64,000 bases of DNA from Crenobacter intestini. GTDB taxonomy: Bacteria > Pseudomonadota > Gammaproteobacteria > Burkholderiales > Chromobacteriaceae. Location: NCBI RefSeq assembly GCF_004919095.1, contig NZ_STGJ01000014.1:1-64000 (forward strand), in the 5' to 3' direction. This document shows positions 1-9,170 of this stretch, piece after piece. Each line of letters opens with the position of its first letter. Position 1 is the first letter of the stretch. Made by a program: the position numbers and the translations under genes. Below the pieces are notes generated by a model. The model saw only the letters and a list, made by a program, of their open reading frames with translations. It made no database searches and had not been told where the DNA came from.

Positions 1-1
1 C

Positions 2-372
2 TTGTATCAGGAAGCGCTGGCGATCTGGCGTGCCGCGCGCCCCGCCGGGCACCCGGATATTGCGACCAGCCTGCACAACCTGGCGTACCTGTATCAGCAA
101 CAGGGCCGCTACGATGCCGCCGAGCCCTTGTATCAGGAAGCGCTGGCGATCCGGCGTGCCGCGCTCCCCGCCGGGCACCCGGATATTGCCATCAGCCTGA
201 ATAACCTGGCCGACCTGTATCAGCACCAGGGCCGCTACGAAGCCGCCGAGCCCTTGTATCAGGAGGCGAGGGCAATCCAGCGTGCCGCCCTCCCCGCCGG
301 ACACCCAGATATTGCTGTTAGCCAGAACAGCCTGGCCTCTCTGTATAAAGAACTGGGTCGCTATGATGCAGC
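2..372 (+). repeat. 126-bp tandem coding repeats (TPR units)
   Basis: A 126-bp unit is repeated about three times in frame. Each unit contains the words CCTTGTATCAGGA and GCCGGGCACCCGGATATTGC with few changes. The first two copies are near-identical, which suggests recent duplication or gene conversion; the last has decayed. Copy number upstream of the window is unknown. Confidence 0.8.
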
Positions 373-499
373 AGATCCTTTGCGCCAGAAGGTTCAGTGG
401 ATTCAACGGACCACATTGCCAACTGAAAATTTGGGTGAAGTTACTTCGCTTGCGAGGGTAAAGAAATTCATTTCAGGTGCATTTGCTAAATACAACTAA
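2..499 (+). CDS. TPR (kinesin light chain-type) protein, C-terminal part
   Basis: Open from the first bases of the window, so the 5' end is missing; the TTG at base 2 is an arbitrary entry, not a real start. About 165 residues remain, made of three 42-residue tetratricopeptide repeats with the TPR_12/kinesin-light-chain signature (LYQEALAIRRAALPAGHPDI, NNLADLYQHQGRYEAAEPL) and a diverged fourth. They end in a short non-repeat tail. Such repeats form a protein-binding superhelix, and in bacteria they are often the sensor end of NB-ARC/STAND or caspase-like conflict proteins; the effector end would lie upstream. It is 11 bp upstream of the RyR-domain gene on the same strand, so the two are probably co-transcribed. 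Confidence 0.85.
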   Translation: MYQEALAIWRAARPAGHPDIATSLHNLAYLYQQQGRYDAAEPLYQEALAIRRAALPAGHPDIAISLNNLADLYQHQGRYEAAEPLYQEARAIQRAALPAGHPDIAVSQNSLASLYKELGRYDAADPLRQKVQWIQRTTLPTENLGEVTSLARVKKFISGAFAKYN

Positions 500-510
500 A
501 TAATAAGGAC

Positions 511-2535
511 ATGGCGATGAGGTTGTTTAAAATAAAACTTTTAAAACATGCATCAAGGTCGTTGTTTCTCGATAGGAAAAAAAGAAATAGATTGCTAGAA
601 ATTGTTGCATTTATTATTTTTATATTTGCAGCAGCATTGGCAATCGTAGGGTTAATAGGTGTGGATGAAAAGTATTCATTTGATCTGCCAGTTTTATCCG
701 CTATCTTCTCAGTTTTTTTTAAAATATTGCAAATGATAGTTTTGAACTATGGGTGGGGTGAGTCTAAGTCAGACTTAGTTCATGCGGCAATGTTTTTGTT
801 TCCACTGAGTATGTCGTTGGCGATTGTTGGTTTAATATGGTCTAAAGTCGCTCTTCATATTAGAAGGCTGTGCTTGAATTTGTTTTGCAAGAACCATGTA
901 ATAATTGTTGGTGGTGACGATATTGCTGCGTCACTCGCTATTTGCCACGCTTCTCATTCGTTGGATAAAAAGTCAGAAGTTGTTATTTTAGGTGATTTTC
1001 AAAATTCCATAATCCTAGATAAATTAAAATTAGCCGGTGTTAGCGTTATTCCGGAGAGTGTTTTTGATATTGATGATTTAATTGGCCTTGGCGCAGATCG
1101 CGCGCGGTTGATATATCTCTTATCGCAAGAAGCATCTATGCCTGAGGTTGTGAGATCTCTTTCGAAAAGGTTGACTCAAAGTGAGTCTTCTTCAAACAGG
1201 TATGAGCCAACCATTTTTGCATGGACTGATAATGATATTGAGATGCAGGAATTGATTGATGACTTGCCAAATCAAAACAAGGTAAATCCAAAAAACCAGT
1301 CATTTATAATCAGGCCAATAAACATATGGAAGCATTTTGCCTATAAGATTTTGATGGATAAGGACAATTCCCCCTCTGCAATAATGAGAGGCAAGGAGAA
1401 TGAATCATGGAATATTGTATTGCTCGGTGAAAACGATAGTCTCAAACGACAAATCATCAAGCAGTCAGCGATTTTGCTTAGGAAAGATTACGCAAAAGAC
1501 CTGAATTTTTATTCAGTGTCAGAGCAAGGAAAATGGTTCTCTGGGGATTTGAAGCTTGATTCGCCAGTATTTGTTGATGATGAAGAGTTTATATCGGCTT
1601 ACTGGCTTGGAATGGAACGAAATCTCGTTCCAATATTGAAATTTTCGTGTTTAGAGAAAGCCGATTTTTATACAAGAGTCCTTGTAAGTGGCGAGAATTT
1701 GATTGTTTACATTTGCGCGAATGATGAACTTGAAGCTTCTAAATTGATAGCCAATGTGAGGAAATATAAAATTAATAACAATGATAAATTATTAATTGTT
1801 AATGTCACTCCGGTCTTTGATGTTGATGTCGGAGAAGATGTAAATAGTTCTAATAAAAAAGATGTGGGGTCAATCAATTTGCTAGATAGGCTTCTAACTT
1901 GGAAGATGCCAGACGAACCAAGCATGCCACTGTTTGTCGGCGCCGCATTAGATAGAGGAGCGCAATCAATAAACATGGCGTATCAAAATATTAGTGGTCT
2001 TCATTTTACGCCCACTCAAAATTGCAATAAAGATCACAGTTATGACAGTATTCAGCATGGCAACAGTAGCAGTATCTTCAATGAAAATGCCAAATACAAC
2101 GAAGAACTGGAAAAATGTGTTGATATCTTCTTTCAAGATAATTCAAGCTCTGAAAATAAAAATGAGTGGCAAGAAATGCAAGAATGGGCGCGCGAATCTA
2201 GCCGTCAGTCATTTATCCATGCAAAAATATTGCGTGACAGATTTCAATGTTTGGAAAATGTCAAAAATGCATATGATTTCTTTAAGATCGAAAATTTCGA
2301 TGAAATATTAAAGTATGAGCATGATAGATGGGTTGCGGAAAGGCTATATTTAGGGTGGAGATATGTTGGCGACGAAAGTTGGGGTAAAGATAAGAAAGGG
2401 ATGAAAAATAGAAAAATGCATAATGACATTAAGCCATATTCAGCGTTGGGCGCAGAAGAAAGGCGGAAAGATTTGGCTTGCGTTTTGTGTGCAACACTAA
2501 TATTGAACAGGCTTGAAAATGAATCTACCATCTAA
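511..2535 (+). CDS. Membrane protein with RCK-like Rossmann domain and C-terminal RyR domain
   Basis: 674 residues. The N-terminus has three hydrophobic segments at about residues 29-52, 60-80 and 92-112, resembling a small ion-channel pore module. A TrkA-N/RCK-like nucleotide-binding fold follows (NHVIIVGGDDIAASLA near residue 130). The last 70 residues match the RyR domain first seen in ryanodine receptors (HDRWVAERLYLGWRY near 604, then HNDIKPYSALGAEER). RyR domains occur in bacterial conflict proteins and are thought to bind small ligands or nucleotides. A ligand-gated membrane effector is my inference. The gene is far more AT-rich than the TPR gene before it and the Wadjet genes after it, a sign of separate transfer. 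The start follows AATAAGGAC; an ATG two codons later is possible. Confidence 0.75.
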   Translation: MAMRLFKIKLLKHASRSLFLDRKKRNRLLEIVAFIIFIFAAALAIVGLIGVDEKYSFDLPVLSAIFSVFFKILQMIVLNYGWGESKSDLVHAAMFLFPLSMSLAIVGLIWSKVALHIRRLCLNLFCKNHVIIVGGDDIAASLAICHASHSLDKKSEVVILGDFQNSIILDKLKLAGVSVIPESVFDIDDLIGLGADRARLIYLLSQEASMPEVVRSLSKRLTQSESSSNRYEPTIFAWTDNDIEMQELIDDLPNQNKVNPKNQSFIIRPINIWKHFAYKILMDKDNSPSAIMRGKENESWNIVLLGENDSLKRQIIKQSAILLRKDYAKDLNFYSVSEQGKWFSGDLKLDSPVFVDDEEFISAYWLGMERNLVPILKFSCLEKADFYTRVLVSGENLIVYICANDELEASKLIANVRKYKINNNDKLLIVNVTPVFDVDVGEDVNSSNKKDVGSINLLDRLLTWKMPDEPSMPLFVGAALDRGAQSINMAYQNISGLHFTPTQNCNKDHSYDSIQHGNSSSIFNENAKYNEELEKCVDIFFQDNSSSENKNEWQEMQEWARESSRQSFIHAKILRDRFQCLENVKNAYDFFKIENFDEILKYEHDRWVAERLYLGWRYVGDESWGKDKKGMKNRKMHNDIKPYSALGAEERRKDLACVLCATLILNRLENESTI

Positions 2536-2684
2536 AGTGGTAAGCATCAATAGCCATTGATAATGTGATTTCGTCTCTATTTATGCATCCCGATCTGCTA
2601 GATAGTAGCAGGTATGCAGACTTCAGTTATAATGGGTAATATTTAATTAATGCTGTTCGCTGAGTTGCTTATGTGGTACAAGAG

Positions 2685-2825
2685 ATGACTATTGAGAAAT
2701 CATTCGTCAATACGAATCGACGCGATGTAAGGCCTCGTAGTAGATGGGTGGTCTTACTTAGAGTGGCTAACAAGATATATATTTATGGCCTTCACGAGCT
2801 TGGTGAGTTCGAAGCTCACAGATGA
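2685..2825 (+). CDS. Possible small ORF, 46 residues
   Basis: A short open frame with a purine-rich ACAAGAG just before its ATG lies in the 455-bp gap between the RyR gene and the PGDYFL gene. The product (starts MTIEKSFVNTNRRD, ends LGEFEAHR) has no motif I recognise. It may be a chance ORF; a TATAAT at 2628-2633 could serve as a -10 element for it. I see nothing else in the gap. Confidence 0.2.
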   Translation: MTIEKSFVNTNRRDVRPRSRWVVLLRVANKIYIYGLHELGEFEAHR

Positions 2826-2990
2826 ACACTGCAGCTTTGTAGATGATTCTTGGTTAGTTAACCTTAGGTAATATTGAGTGAAAAATTAAGAAACAGTAAC
2901 TCGTAGAACGAAAAAATTGGAATAGATGCCTAATGGCACTTAAAAGAGAGTTACGCCTTATATAATTGCAGACAATGATTAGGATAGATT

Positions 2991-3398
2991 GTGAAATATC
3001 AAAAACGTCCATTGCAGGTAGCCGTAGAGTTTGCCAAAACACACGGCCAGATACAGACTATGGAGGGAATCGTGGCCTACCAGAAAGGTGACGCTCTGCT
3101 GACAGGAAGCAAGGGTGAGCGCTGGCCCATTGTTAGACAACGGTTCGAGGAGACCTACATCCCTGTAGATGCATCCATGGCAATGGGGATGCCTGGGCTC
3201 TATCTGAAAAAACCGCTTACCGTCGAGGCTGTGCAAGCTGACAGAACCGTGCAGATCGAGTTGTCAGAAGGGCGTGGGGTGCTACATGCTAGGCCCGGAG
3301 ATTGGATAATCTCTACTGAGAGCGGGGATTGCTGGGTGGTTGCAGAGGATATTTTTGCGGACAGTTATTGCCCAATGCCATTGGAGCCTGGCAAGTAA
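2991..3398 (+). CDS. PGDYFL-type small protein
   Basis: 135 residues from a GTG start preceded by AGGAT. It holds two copies of a similar unit: one around residues 1-60 (MKYQKRPLQVAVEF ... YIPVD) and one around 70-130 (LYLKKPLTVEAVQA ... RPGDWIISTESGDCWVVAED). The second carries a PGDWI form of the PGDYFL motif known from small phage and bacterial proteins of unknown biochemistry. It follows the RyR gene on the same strand after a 455-bp gap, so co-transcription is uncertain. Function unknown. Confidence 0.65.
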   Translation: MKYQKRPLQVAVEFAKTHGQIQTMEGIVAYQKGDALLTGSKGERWPIVRQRFEETYIPVDASMAMGMPGLYLKKPLTVEAVQADRTVQIELSEGRGVLHARPGDWIISTESGDCWVVAEDIFADSYCPMPLEPGK

Positions 3399-3434
3399 AC
3401 GAACCTGCTTGTTATATTTTAAGCTGTCAAGCTG

Positions 3435-3650
3435 ATGAATCAGTTGTTCGCCTATATGCAGCGCAAGCTGGGCGGTATAGCCGAATTTGCGCTGATTTAT
3501 CCGGCAAACAGGATTATCACAAATCCCTTGGCTTTATTCGACTTTGATGCCGGGTTTCGCTTGCATGTTGTGCCGTGCGATCAGAAGTACGAAATGTTGC
3601 TACTGCTCGAGGAAAGCTCGTTATTGATACGGAATGCTGTCGCTGCCTAA
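3435..3650 (+). pseudogene. 3' remnant of mcrC (McrBC restriction subunit)
   Basis: A 71-residue frame whose product resembles only the C-terminal end of McrC: NQLFAYMQRKLGGIAEFALI then YPANRI, a PL pair and LHVVPCD. In full McrC proteins this stretch follows the nuclease core (YQLFAY ... LLIYP ... V.PFDL). The frame is closed upstream by TAA at 3420-3422, and no nuclease core or mcrB precedes it. I read it as the scar of a lost McrBC system rather than a gene; a real small ORF is the alternative. Its end overlaps the converging jetD stop region. Confidence 0.5.
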
Positions 3651-4504
3651 TCAAGCCACACCGATTCCTGTTCCAAGGCCAACCCCTGGATAGCCATCTG
3701 TTCAAGCAGTTCGTTCAGGGAAGAGGGGAGCTGCGGCTGGACACGTTCGAGTTCTGCCCGGGTGTCTTGCCATAGCTGGCGGTTACCATAGACAGCCAGC
3801 TTCTCTCTCCAGTCTGGCATCAGCCAGAATGTACATCGCTCTCCGAGCAGTTGATGCAGCCTCGTGTAATTTGCAAACCCGACGCCATCGTAATCCGGGA
3901 AAAGGATGACACGAGGGGCGCGTTCGCGTGTCGCCATCCAGGCGAGCAGGACCCCGTTGAGCTGTCCCCCGTAATAGGCGATTGAGCCTTTAGTCGCGGT
4001 CGGGAGCCAGTCCGTCCGGTCAAACAGTGCCTGGTTCTCGACTAGCCATAAGTCCTGATCAGTCTGCCAGTGATCGGACGGTGTAATTGAGAGCGCGGCG
4101 ACACCAAAATCCCGAGTGTGGTCACTCAGAGGCAGCAAAGTAGCTGCTTGTGTTTCCTTCCAGCTCACTTGCGCACTGCAAGCTTTGAACAAGAGATTGT
4201 ATTTATCGTGACGGTGGGCGGCAGACTTGCTGTTACGGGCGTTGGCTATATGTCGTGCCCGGGCGGGCAGGCCCCCCAGGTCCGCACTGCCGCCGGGCGA
4301 TAACGCATTCAAGTGTGCGGCCAGAATTTCCTGCTGCAAGACCTGATACACCCCACCTCGCCCTTGGGCCTTCCGCAGCAGGGCTCGCGTCTGTCCGGCA
4401 AATCGATCAAGGACAAACTGCTGCGCTTTCGTGAACTGGCTGACCGGCAATTCGGCGTGACCGCGAAATTTGGAAAGTGCTGCCAGTAAGGTTCGGTCAG
4501 TCAT
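3647..4504 (-). CDS. jetD: Wadjet nuclease subunit JetD
   Basis: 285 residues from the ATG at 4504, which overlaps the jetC stop by 8 nt; the longer frame to 4564 lies inside jetC and is unlikely. JetD is the Toprim-fold nuclease that cleaves circular DNA extruded by the JetABC complex. The C-terminal half shows the Toprim-like core: WLVENQALFDR, YYGGQLNGVLLAWM and the acidic VILFPDYDGVGFANY. The N-terminal half matches the DUF3322/DUF2220-type wrapper. It is shorter than the roughly 400-residue JetD of well-studied type I systems, so this may be another Wadjet subtype. Last gene of the operon. Confidence 0.85.
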   Translation of the reverse strand: MTDRTLLAALSKFRGHAELPVSQFTKAQQFVLDRFAGQTRALLRKAQGRGGVYQVLQQEILAAHLNALSPGGSADLGGLPARARHIANARNSKSAAHRHDKYNLLFKACSAQVSWKETQAATLLPLSDHTRDFGVAALSITPSDHWQTDQDLWLVENQALFDRTDWLPTATKGSIAYYGGQLNGVLLAWMATRERAPRVILFPDYDGVGFANYTRLHQLLGERCTFWLMPDWREKLAVYGNRQLWQDTRAELERVQPQLPSSLNELLEQMAIQGLALEQESVWLD

Positions 4505-7268
4505 GGACAGCATCCAGCGGTTCGATGACCTGCCAGCTCTGGCGGCTAATCTGGTTGGTGCCATGCCGATGGTGGATGGGGACGCAATAACGGACCGTGG
4601 TCAACGGCGCGGGGGATGCGAAAATCAGCGAGAAACCGAACTCGGCCGCAGTGTCGATCAGGCTGCGCTGGTTACGTGCGTCCAAAGCCAATGCCTCGTC
4701 CAGGTAGCACACGCCGCGGATCGGTCGACGCTGGTCTTGCATCAGGTGCAGCATGGCAAGCCCGGTCACAAGCTTTGCCATCAAGACGGTTCCATTGGAA
4801 GCTGCGCTGTCAAGATCATCAAATGCCTCAGCATCGCGGTCGGCCTTGCCCACCCAAAAACGAAGCCGGAAAAGGTCTGCCACACGCAAGCCTTGTCTGG
4901 CATTGCCTTCCTTGATCAGCAGGGTCTTTGCACGGTCGAGCTGCACATCATCGAGCACGCTTTGCTGGTTGAATAATTCGAACGACTCTCCGGTTTCGAC
5001 AGTGGATGCAGTGCTGATCAGCAGGTCGATCGCCTCGACCAGCGCAGTTTCATCTTCCGGTTCGATCTTGAAGACCGCCAGGTCGGACAGCTGGCGGCCA
5101 CTGATTTTTCGGTTGAATTCGCGCATGCGCAGCTTGAAGGATTCGAGTCCGCCACGCAGCTCGCGCAAACAAAGCGAAACGTTGACTACGGCCGAGCGCG
5201 CCTTTTTCTCCAGCGCTTCGGCTTCTTGTGGCAGGTGATGCGAAAATTCAACCAGTCTTGAGATTTCGCCTTCCCCCTCCACGACAAACTGGTATTTGGT
5301 CAGGCCGCCACTATGCACTTCGCTCAACAGGTGCCTGATCTTGTCATCCTGCTCCAGCAGCTTGCGGCAATCGGTGAGATAGACCTGCAGACGTTCGGCC
5401 AGTTCGTCCAGCTCGAACCCTGGCTCTGCCAGACATGGAATGTGCGGTAGCGCATCCAGCCAGTTGAATTGCTCCTGCTGATCCACGCGCTGGTTGCGAA
5501 GTCGTTCGATCTGCCGATGCTGCTGCTCGAGCGACTGCAAGGCCTGCTGTAATGCCTGCTGTTGCCCAGCCAGTGTTTTACGGCGGTCATTAGACTGGGC
5601 GAGCTGGGTTTCCAGACGAACCAGCTGTGTGCCGAGTTCATCCATGTGCTGTACACGTGTGGTCTCGCCTTGCCTCAATTCAAGCAGGACGTCATAGTCG
5701 CGCAAGTCTGCATCCAGTTGCACGAGCTCCTGCTCTAGCCCCCCTTTTTGCCGGCGGACGCTCTCCAGGGCTTCTGCCGTGGCCAGTTGTTGGGTCAGCG
5801 CCTGCTGCTGCTGTTGCAGCTCGCGTTGCAGTTCTGCCAACTCGGCATGCGTACGCTGTAGATATTGCTCGGGCAAAGCTGCCAGCGGCAGCTGCAAACC
5901 ATGCAGCAACAGGGTATCTGTACGGCTTTCACTGAGCGCTGCCGACAGCAGTGCGGTATCGAGACTGAACTCACCCTCACCCAGCGTCAGCACCGGTTTG
6001 GCCAGCACTTTGTTTAGCGCCTGCAGATGGTCGACGGGAAGATTTCTGGCAAGCTGTTGATAGAGATTGTTGCCCTGCGTGCGGATTTCCTGCTCAACCT
6101 GGGCGCATTCTCGCTCCAGGCGCGTCAGTTCGCGGCGTACCGCATCCGGCTTCTGGCTTTCCGCCTGACCGATGCGGAGGATCAGCGCATCACGGCGGGT
6201 GACCAGTTCCTCACGTCGTTGCTCGAGCGTTTGACGGTCAGGGATCAGCGCAAATCGCAGTGCTAGTTCGCCCTGACGCTCGGTCTCTTTCTTTCGCACC
6301 TCTAGGTCATTCTGATATTCGACCTGCTGTTTCACATACAGCCGATCTTCATCGTGCAAACGCTGTAGAGCTTCGTCGAACTGGTTCAATTTAGCTTGCA
6401 GCGACTTTTGGCTGTTTTCGAAATGTTGCTGCCATTGCCCGAGCGCCTGTTCGATCCTCGGCTTGAGGACGATCAGCTTACCCCGCAGTTCGAGCCTTGC
6501 CTGTTGGAGGAGTTCAAGCTCATCCAGTGCCGGCTTGAGCCTCACCGCCGCCTGATACTGGGCTTGCTCGGCATTGACGTCAGCAAACGCCTTGTCCCAT
6601 TCTGCCTTGAAGTCGATTCCGGCATCCGGCAGATCACGCCGGAAGATCTGCAGCAGATAATCCTTCACTTCAGACGAGCGCAGTTTGTCCAGCCGCAGGG
6701 TACGCGTGAGTACGCGCTGGAAAGCGGTCGCGTCTGTCGCATGCTCGAGGCGGAACACACAAAAGTCCTGTTCACCATTGGGCTTGCGGCCGCGCCCGCC
6801 GTACAGCATGTCGGAAAATTCCTTGCCCGAATAACTGAGCACCCTTCGTTGGAAAGTGGCTAGATGGGCAGCCAGTTGCGGCTGGGCAACCAGGTTGCCG
6901 TCCGGCAGGCGGAACTCTTCAATGTTCAACTGCCCCGCGTAGGCAAAATACGCGTACTCGTACCCGTAACTGACACCTTTGCCGACGCAGCCCAAGACGA
7001 CGGTACCGGACTCTGGGAGCGACACTTCCAGCAACACATATGCACTATTGTGCGGGAAGTAGAAGCGGCGGCTCTTGTCGACTCCGTGCGCACCAAAATC
7101 CATCCGGCGCTGGTCAATGATCAGCAGGAACTGCAAAGCATTGATCAGGCTGGTCTTGCCGGTATTGTTGGGCGCAATCAGCGACACTGCGTCGTCCAGT
7201 GGCAGTTCTGCCCGCGAATAGCCTGCGCTGTTCAGTAGCACCAGCTTCTGGAAACCATACTGCATCAT
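4497..7268 (-). CDS. jetC: Wadjet SMC/MukB-like ATPase JetC
   Basis: 923 residues, COG4913-like. The Walker A motif is APNNTGKTS at residues 32-40 and Walker B is GVCYLDEAL at about 852-860. Between them are long Gln/Leu/Glu-rich coiled-coil arms around a central hinge-like segment, the SMC head-arm-hinge layout. JetC dimers with JetA (kleisin) and JetB (KITE) form the DNA-loop-extruding motor that recognises plasmids. The start overlaps the jetB stop (ATGA) and the end overlaps jetD by 8 nt, so the genes are translationally coupled. At 923 residues it is more compact than the roughly 1100-residue type I JetC. Confidence 0.92.
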   Translation of the reverse strand: MMQYGFQKLVLLNSAGYSRAELPLDDAVSLIAPNNTGKTSLINALQFLLIIDQRRMDFGAHGVDKSRRFYFPHNSAYVLLEVSLPESGTVVLGCVGKGVSYGYEYAYFAYAGQLNIEEFRLPDGNLVAQPQLAAHLATFQRRVLSYSGKEFSDMLYGGRGRKPNGEQDFCVFRLEHATDATAFQRVLTRTLRLDKLRSSEVKDYLLQIFRRDLPDAGIDFKAEWDKAFADVNAEQAQYQAAVRLKPALDELELLQQARLELRGKLIVLKPRIEQALGQWQQHFENSQKSLQAKLNQFDEALQRLHDEDRLYVKQQVEYQNDLEVRKKETERQGELALRFALIPDRQTLEQRREELVTRRDALILRIGQAESQKPDAVRRELTRLERECAQVEQEIRTQGNNLYQQLARNLPVDHLQALNKVLAKPVLTLGEGEFSLDTALLSAALSESRTDTLLLHGLQLPLAALPEQYLQRTHAELAELQRELQQQQQALTQQLATAEALESVRRQKGGLEQELVQLDADLRDYDVLLELRQGETTRVQHMDELGTQLVRLETQLAQSNDRRKTLAGQQQALQQALQSLEQQHRQIERLRNQRVDQQEQFNWLDALPHIPCLAEPGFELDELAERLQVYLTDCRKLLEQDDKIRHLLSEVHSGGLTKYQFVVEGEGEISRLVEFSHHLPQEAEALEKKARSAVVNVSLCLRELRGGLESFKLRMREFNRKISGRQLSDLAVFKIEPEDETALVEAIDLLISTASTVETGESFELFNQQSVLDDVQLDRAKTLLIKEGNARQGLRVADLFRLRFWVGKADRDAEAFDDLDSAASNGTVLMAKLVTGLAMLHLMQDQRRPIRGVCYLDEALALDARNQRSLIDTAAEFGFSLIFASPAPLTTVRYCVPIHHRHGTNQISRQSWQVIEPLDAVHD

Positions 7269-7867
7269 GCCTCGTCCTCGCTTTCCACGTCCGTATCCAG
7301 TTCGTCCAGTGCCCCGTCACTGCTCTCATTCAGACTTTCGTCCTGAGTCAACGCTGCGAGCGCTTCGAAGTGATCCAGATAACGGAATACGGCCGGCAAT
7401 AAACGCCACCCACCGGATTCGACCGTGGCAAACCCCAGAGAGCTCGCGCGTCTGAACAGCTCGGCAAGGCCTTCTTCCGAAATCCCTTCAGCATTCAGAA
7501 CCTCCTGTTGCTGCGCATGAACCTCTCCCAGCCACTCAAGATCGATCAACCAATCGGTAAAGCGCAGCAGCGGTTTGCCGGCATTGGCCTGTGCTTCGAA
7601 GATCACCATGAAGACAAGGGCTAGCTGACGGCTGGTCTTGCCAATCGCGCTGTTGGCGTCATCATGGTGAAACCAGGCAAATCCGCGCGCGTCGATGCGC
7701 AGGGTGTAGCCCAGCGCCGAGAACAAGGCGACATAGGTCTGTTCCTGCTGCTCGAGTTCGGCCCAGAGGGCCGGTTCAGCCATCCGGTTAAGGTGCTTGC
7801 CGCTCAGGAATAGCCGGAACAGATCCTTCAGCGAAGGCAGATGGTCAAGTGAAAGGGAAGGGCTCAT
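7265..7867 (-). CDS. jetB: Wadjet KITE subunit JetB (DUF4194)
   Basis: 200 residues from the ATG at 7867, which overlaps the jetA stop (ATGA); the 30 codons further upstream fall inside jetA. The product fits the DUF4194 family, a winged-helix KITE protein that binds the JetA kleisin. Visible features are LKDLFRLFLSGKHLNRM near the N-terminus, ALGYTLRIDARGFAWFHHDD, and a C-terminal acidic tail (DGALDELDTDVESEDEA). Its stop overlaps jetC by 4 nt. Function is assigned by family and by fixed position between jetA and jetC. Confidence 0.85.
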   Translation of the reverse strand: MSPSLSLDHLPSLKDLFRLFLSGKHLNRMAEPALWAELEQQEQTYVALFSALGYTLRIDARGFAWFHHDDANSAIGKTSRQLALVFMVIFEAQANAGKPLLRFTDWLIDLEWLGEVHAQQQEVLNAEGISEEGLAELFRRASSLGFATVESGGWRLLPAVFRYLDHFEALAALTQDESLNESSDGALDELDTDVESEDEA

Positions 7868-9123
7868 GATGCGGCGCAGATTCGGTGTGGGTGGTGGAAG
7901 ACGCGAACGGTATTGAGGTCCGTCGCCTGTTGGCTGCCATGTGCCTCGGCTTGCCAAGCAGGCTCGAGTTGCAGGTCATGGAAGAGTCGCAGCAAAGTAC
8001 CATCCTGCAGGTGGCCGTAATGGCTTTGCAGCCAGTCCAGCAGGCTGTCCACTGGCAGGCTGGCGCCCAGATGGCGACGCAACGCAGCGTCGTCAATCAG
8101 CTCCAGCGCTTGCGTGGCGGCAATCGGCTCATCTTCCGGAAAACTGATCGCTTGTGGCGTGTAGTCACGGGCAGCAGCCATCACGCTGCGGATTTCGTCG
8201 CCCAGCTGTAGCCGGAAGGGACGATCGTTGCGCCACAGCGGTACGCCTTCGCTGCAACTTGGGCTGCGTAAAGTCCGTCGCAGCCCTCGCTTGCGGACCC
8301 GCCCAAGCAATAGGCTGACCGCACTGCTCAGGGCGTTGTGCTGACGCAATTCGTCACGCAGCGGCAGCAGGGTATCGGCGCACTGCTGGGCGACCTGCCG
8401 TCCAAAACGACGCAACTCCTTCGCCTGATGCGAGACTTGCCGCAGCTGCAGACGGTGTGTGTAGAGTGCGCCCTGGATCGCCAATTGCTCCCCAGCCAAA
8501 TCTAGCGAACGGTCCGCATCTTCCAGTAATTGGTAGAACGCGCCCTGCGCGCCAGGGTCCATCATCTGGTTCATGGGTTCCACATATTTGTCGAACGCCT
8601 CGAGTACCTGACGGTAACGCCGCCCAACAGGTACCCGGCTGTCTGCCGCCTTGGCGTTTTCGGCCAATTCCAGAATGGCGTGCCTGTCCTGATCCAGTTG
8701 CAAGCTGATTTGGCGAAACAGTTCCGCCAGTTTGTTGGCCGAACTGCGAACCCGGTCCAGATCCTTGGTGGCCATCCCTTCATTCAGGCCTTCGCTCGCC
8801 TCACGGATCGCCTCGACTCGTGCCTGCAGCACTGCGGTCAGCCCCAGTTCATGCTCGCGGGTCAAGCCTCGTACGAATTCAAGGACGTAAGGATTCAACT
8901 GCAGATCGTTGCAGCGTGCGAGAACCTGCAAGACATCCGCGTTGACGAGCGCCCGCAATTTGGCACCGCGGTCAGCGGGCGTATCTTGCGGGCTGACCCG
9001 TTGGATAAGCCCAAGCACTTGCTCTTCGGTAAACATGGCGAAGTCCCGGGAGATGCGTGCCAGGCCTTCTACCACTTCCCAGTGGGAGTACAGCGCAAAG
9101 ATCAGGGAGCGCGGATTAACCAT
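7864..9123 (-). CDS. jetA: Wadjet kleisin subunit JetA (DUF3375)
   Basis: 419 residues of the DUF3375 family, beginning MVNPRSLIFALYSHWEVVEG. Helical N-terminal part, heptad-rich middle (VRSSANKLAELFRQISLQLD) and a C-terminal winged-helix region are consistent with a kleisin bridging the JetC heads. First jet gene, 47 bp downstream of the WYL regulator and on the same strand, so the whole block 10085 to 3647 is probably one transcript. Confidence 0.88.
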   Translation of the reverse strand: MVNPRSLIFALYSHWEVVEGLARISRDFAMFTEEQVLGLIQRVSPQDTPADRGAKLRALVNADVLQVLARCNDLQLNPYVLEFVRGLTREHELGLTAVLQARVEAIREASEGLNEGMATKDLDRVRSSANKLAELFRQISLQLDQDRHAILELAENAKAADSRVPVGRRYRQVLEAFDKYVEPMNQMMDPGAQGAFYQLLEDADRSLDLAGEQLAIQGALYTHRLQLRQVSHQAKELRRFGRQVAQQCADTLLPLRDELRQHNALSSAVSLLLGRVRKRGLRRTLRSPSCSEGVPLWRNDRPFRLQLGDEIRSVMAAARDYTPQAISFPEDEPIAATQALELIDDAALRRHLGASLPVDSLLDWLQSHYGHLQDGTLLRLFHDLQLEPAWQAEAHGSQQATDLNTVRVFHHPHRICAAS

Positions 9124-9170
9124 CTGAAGGTTCCATCCAGTTTGTATAAGTAGGGGCTATGGACATGGGC

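Noticed and set aside
2-372. CRISPR-like regular repeats
   Set aside because: The 126-bp period has no unique spacers and is in frame with TPR motifs, so it is coding repetition.
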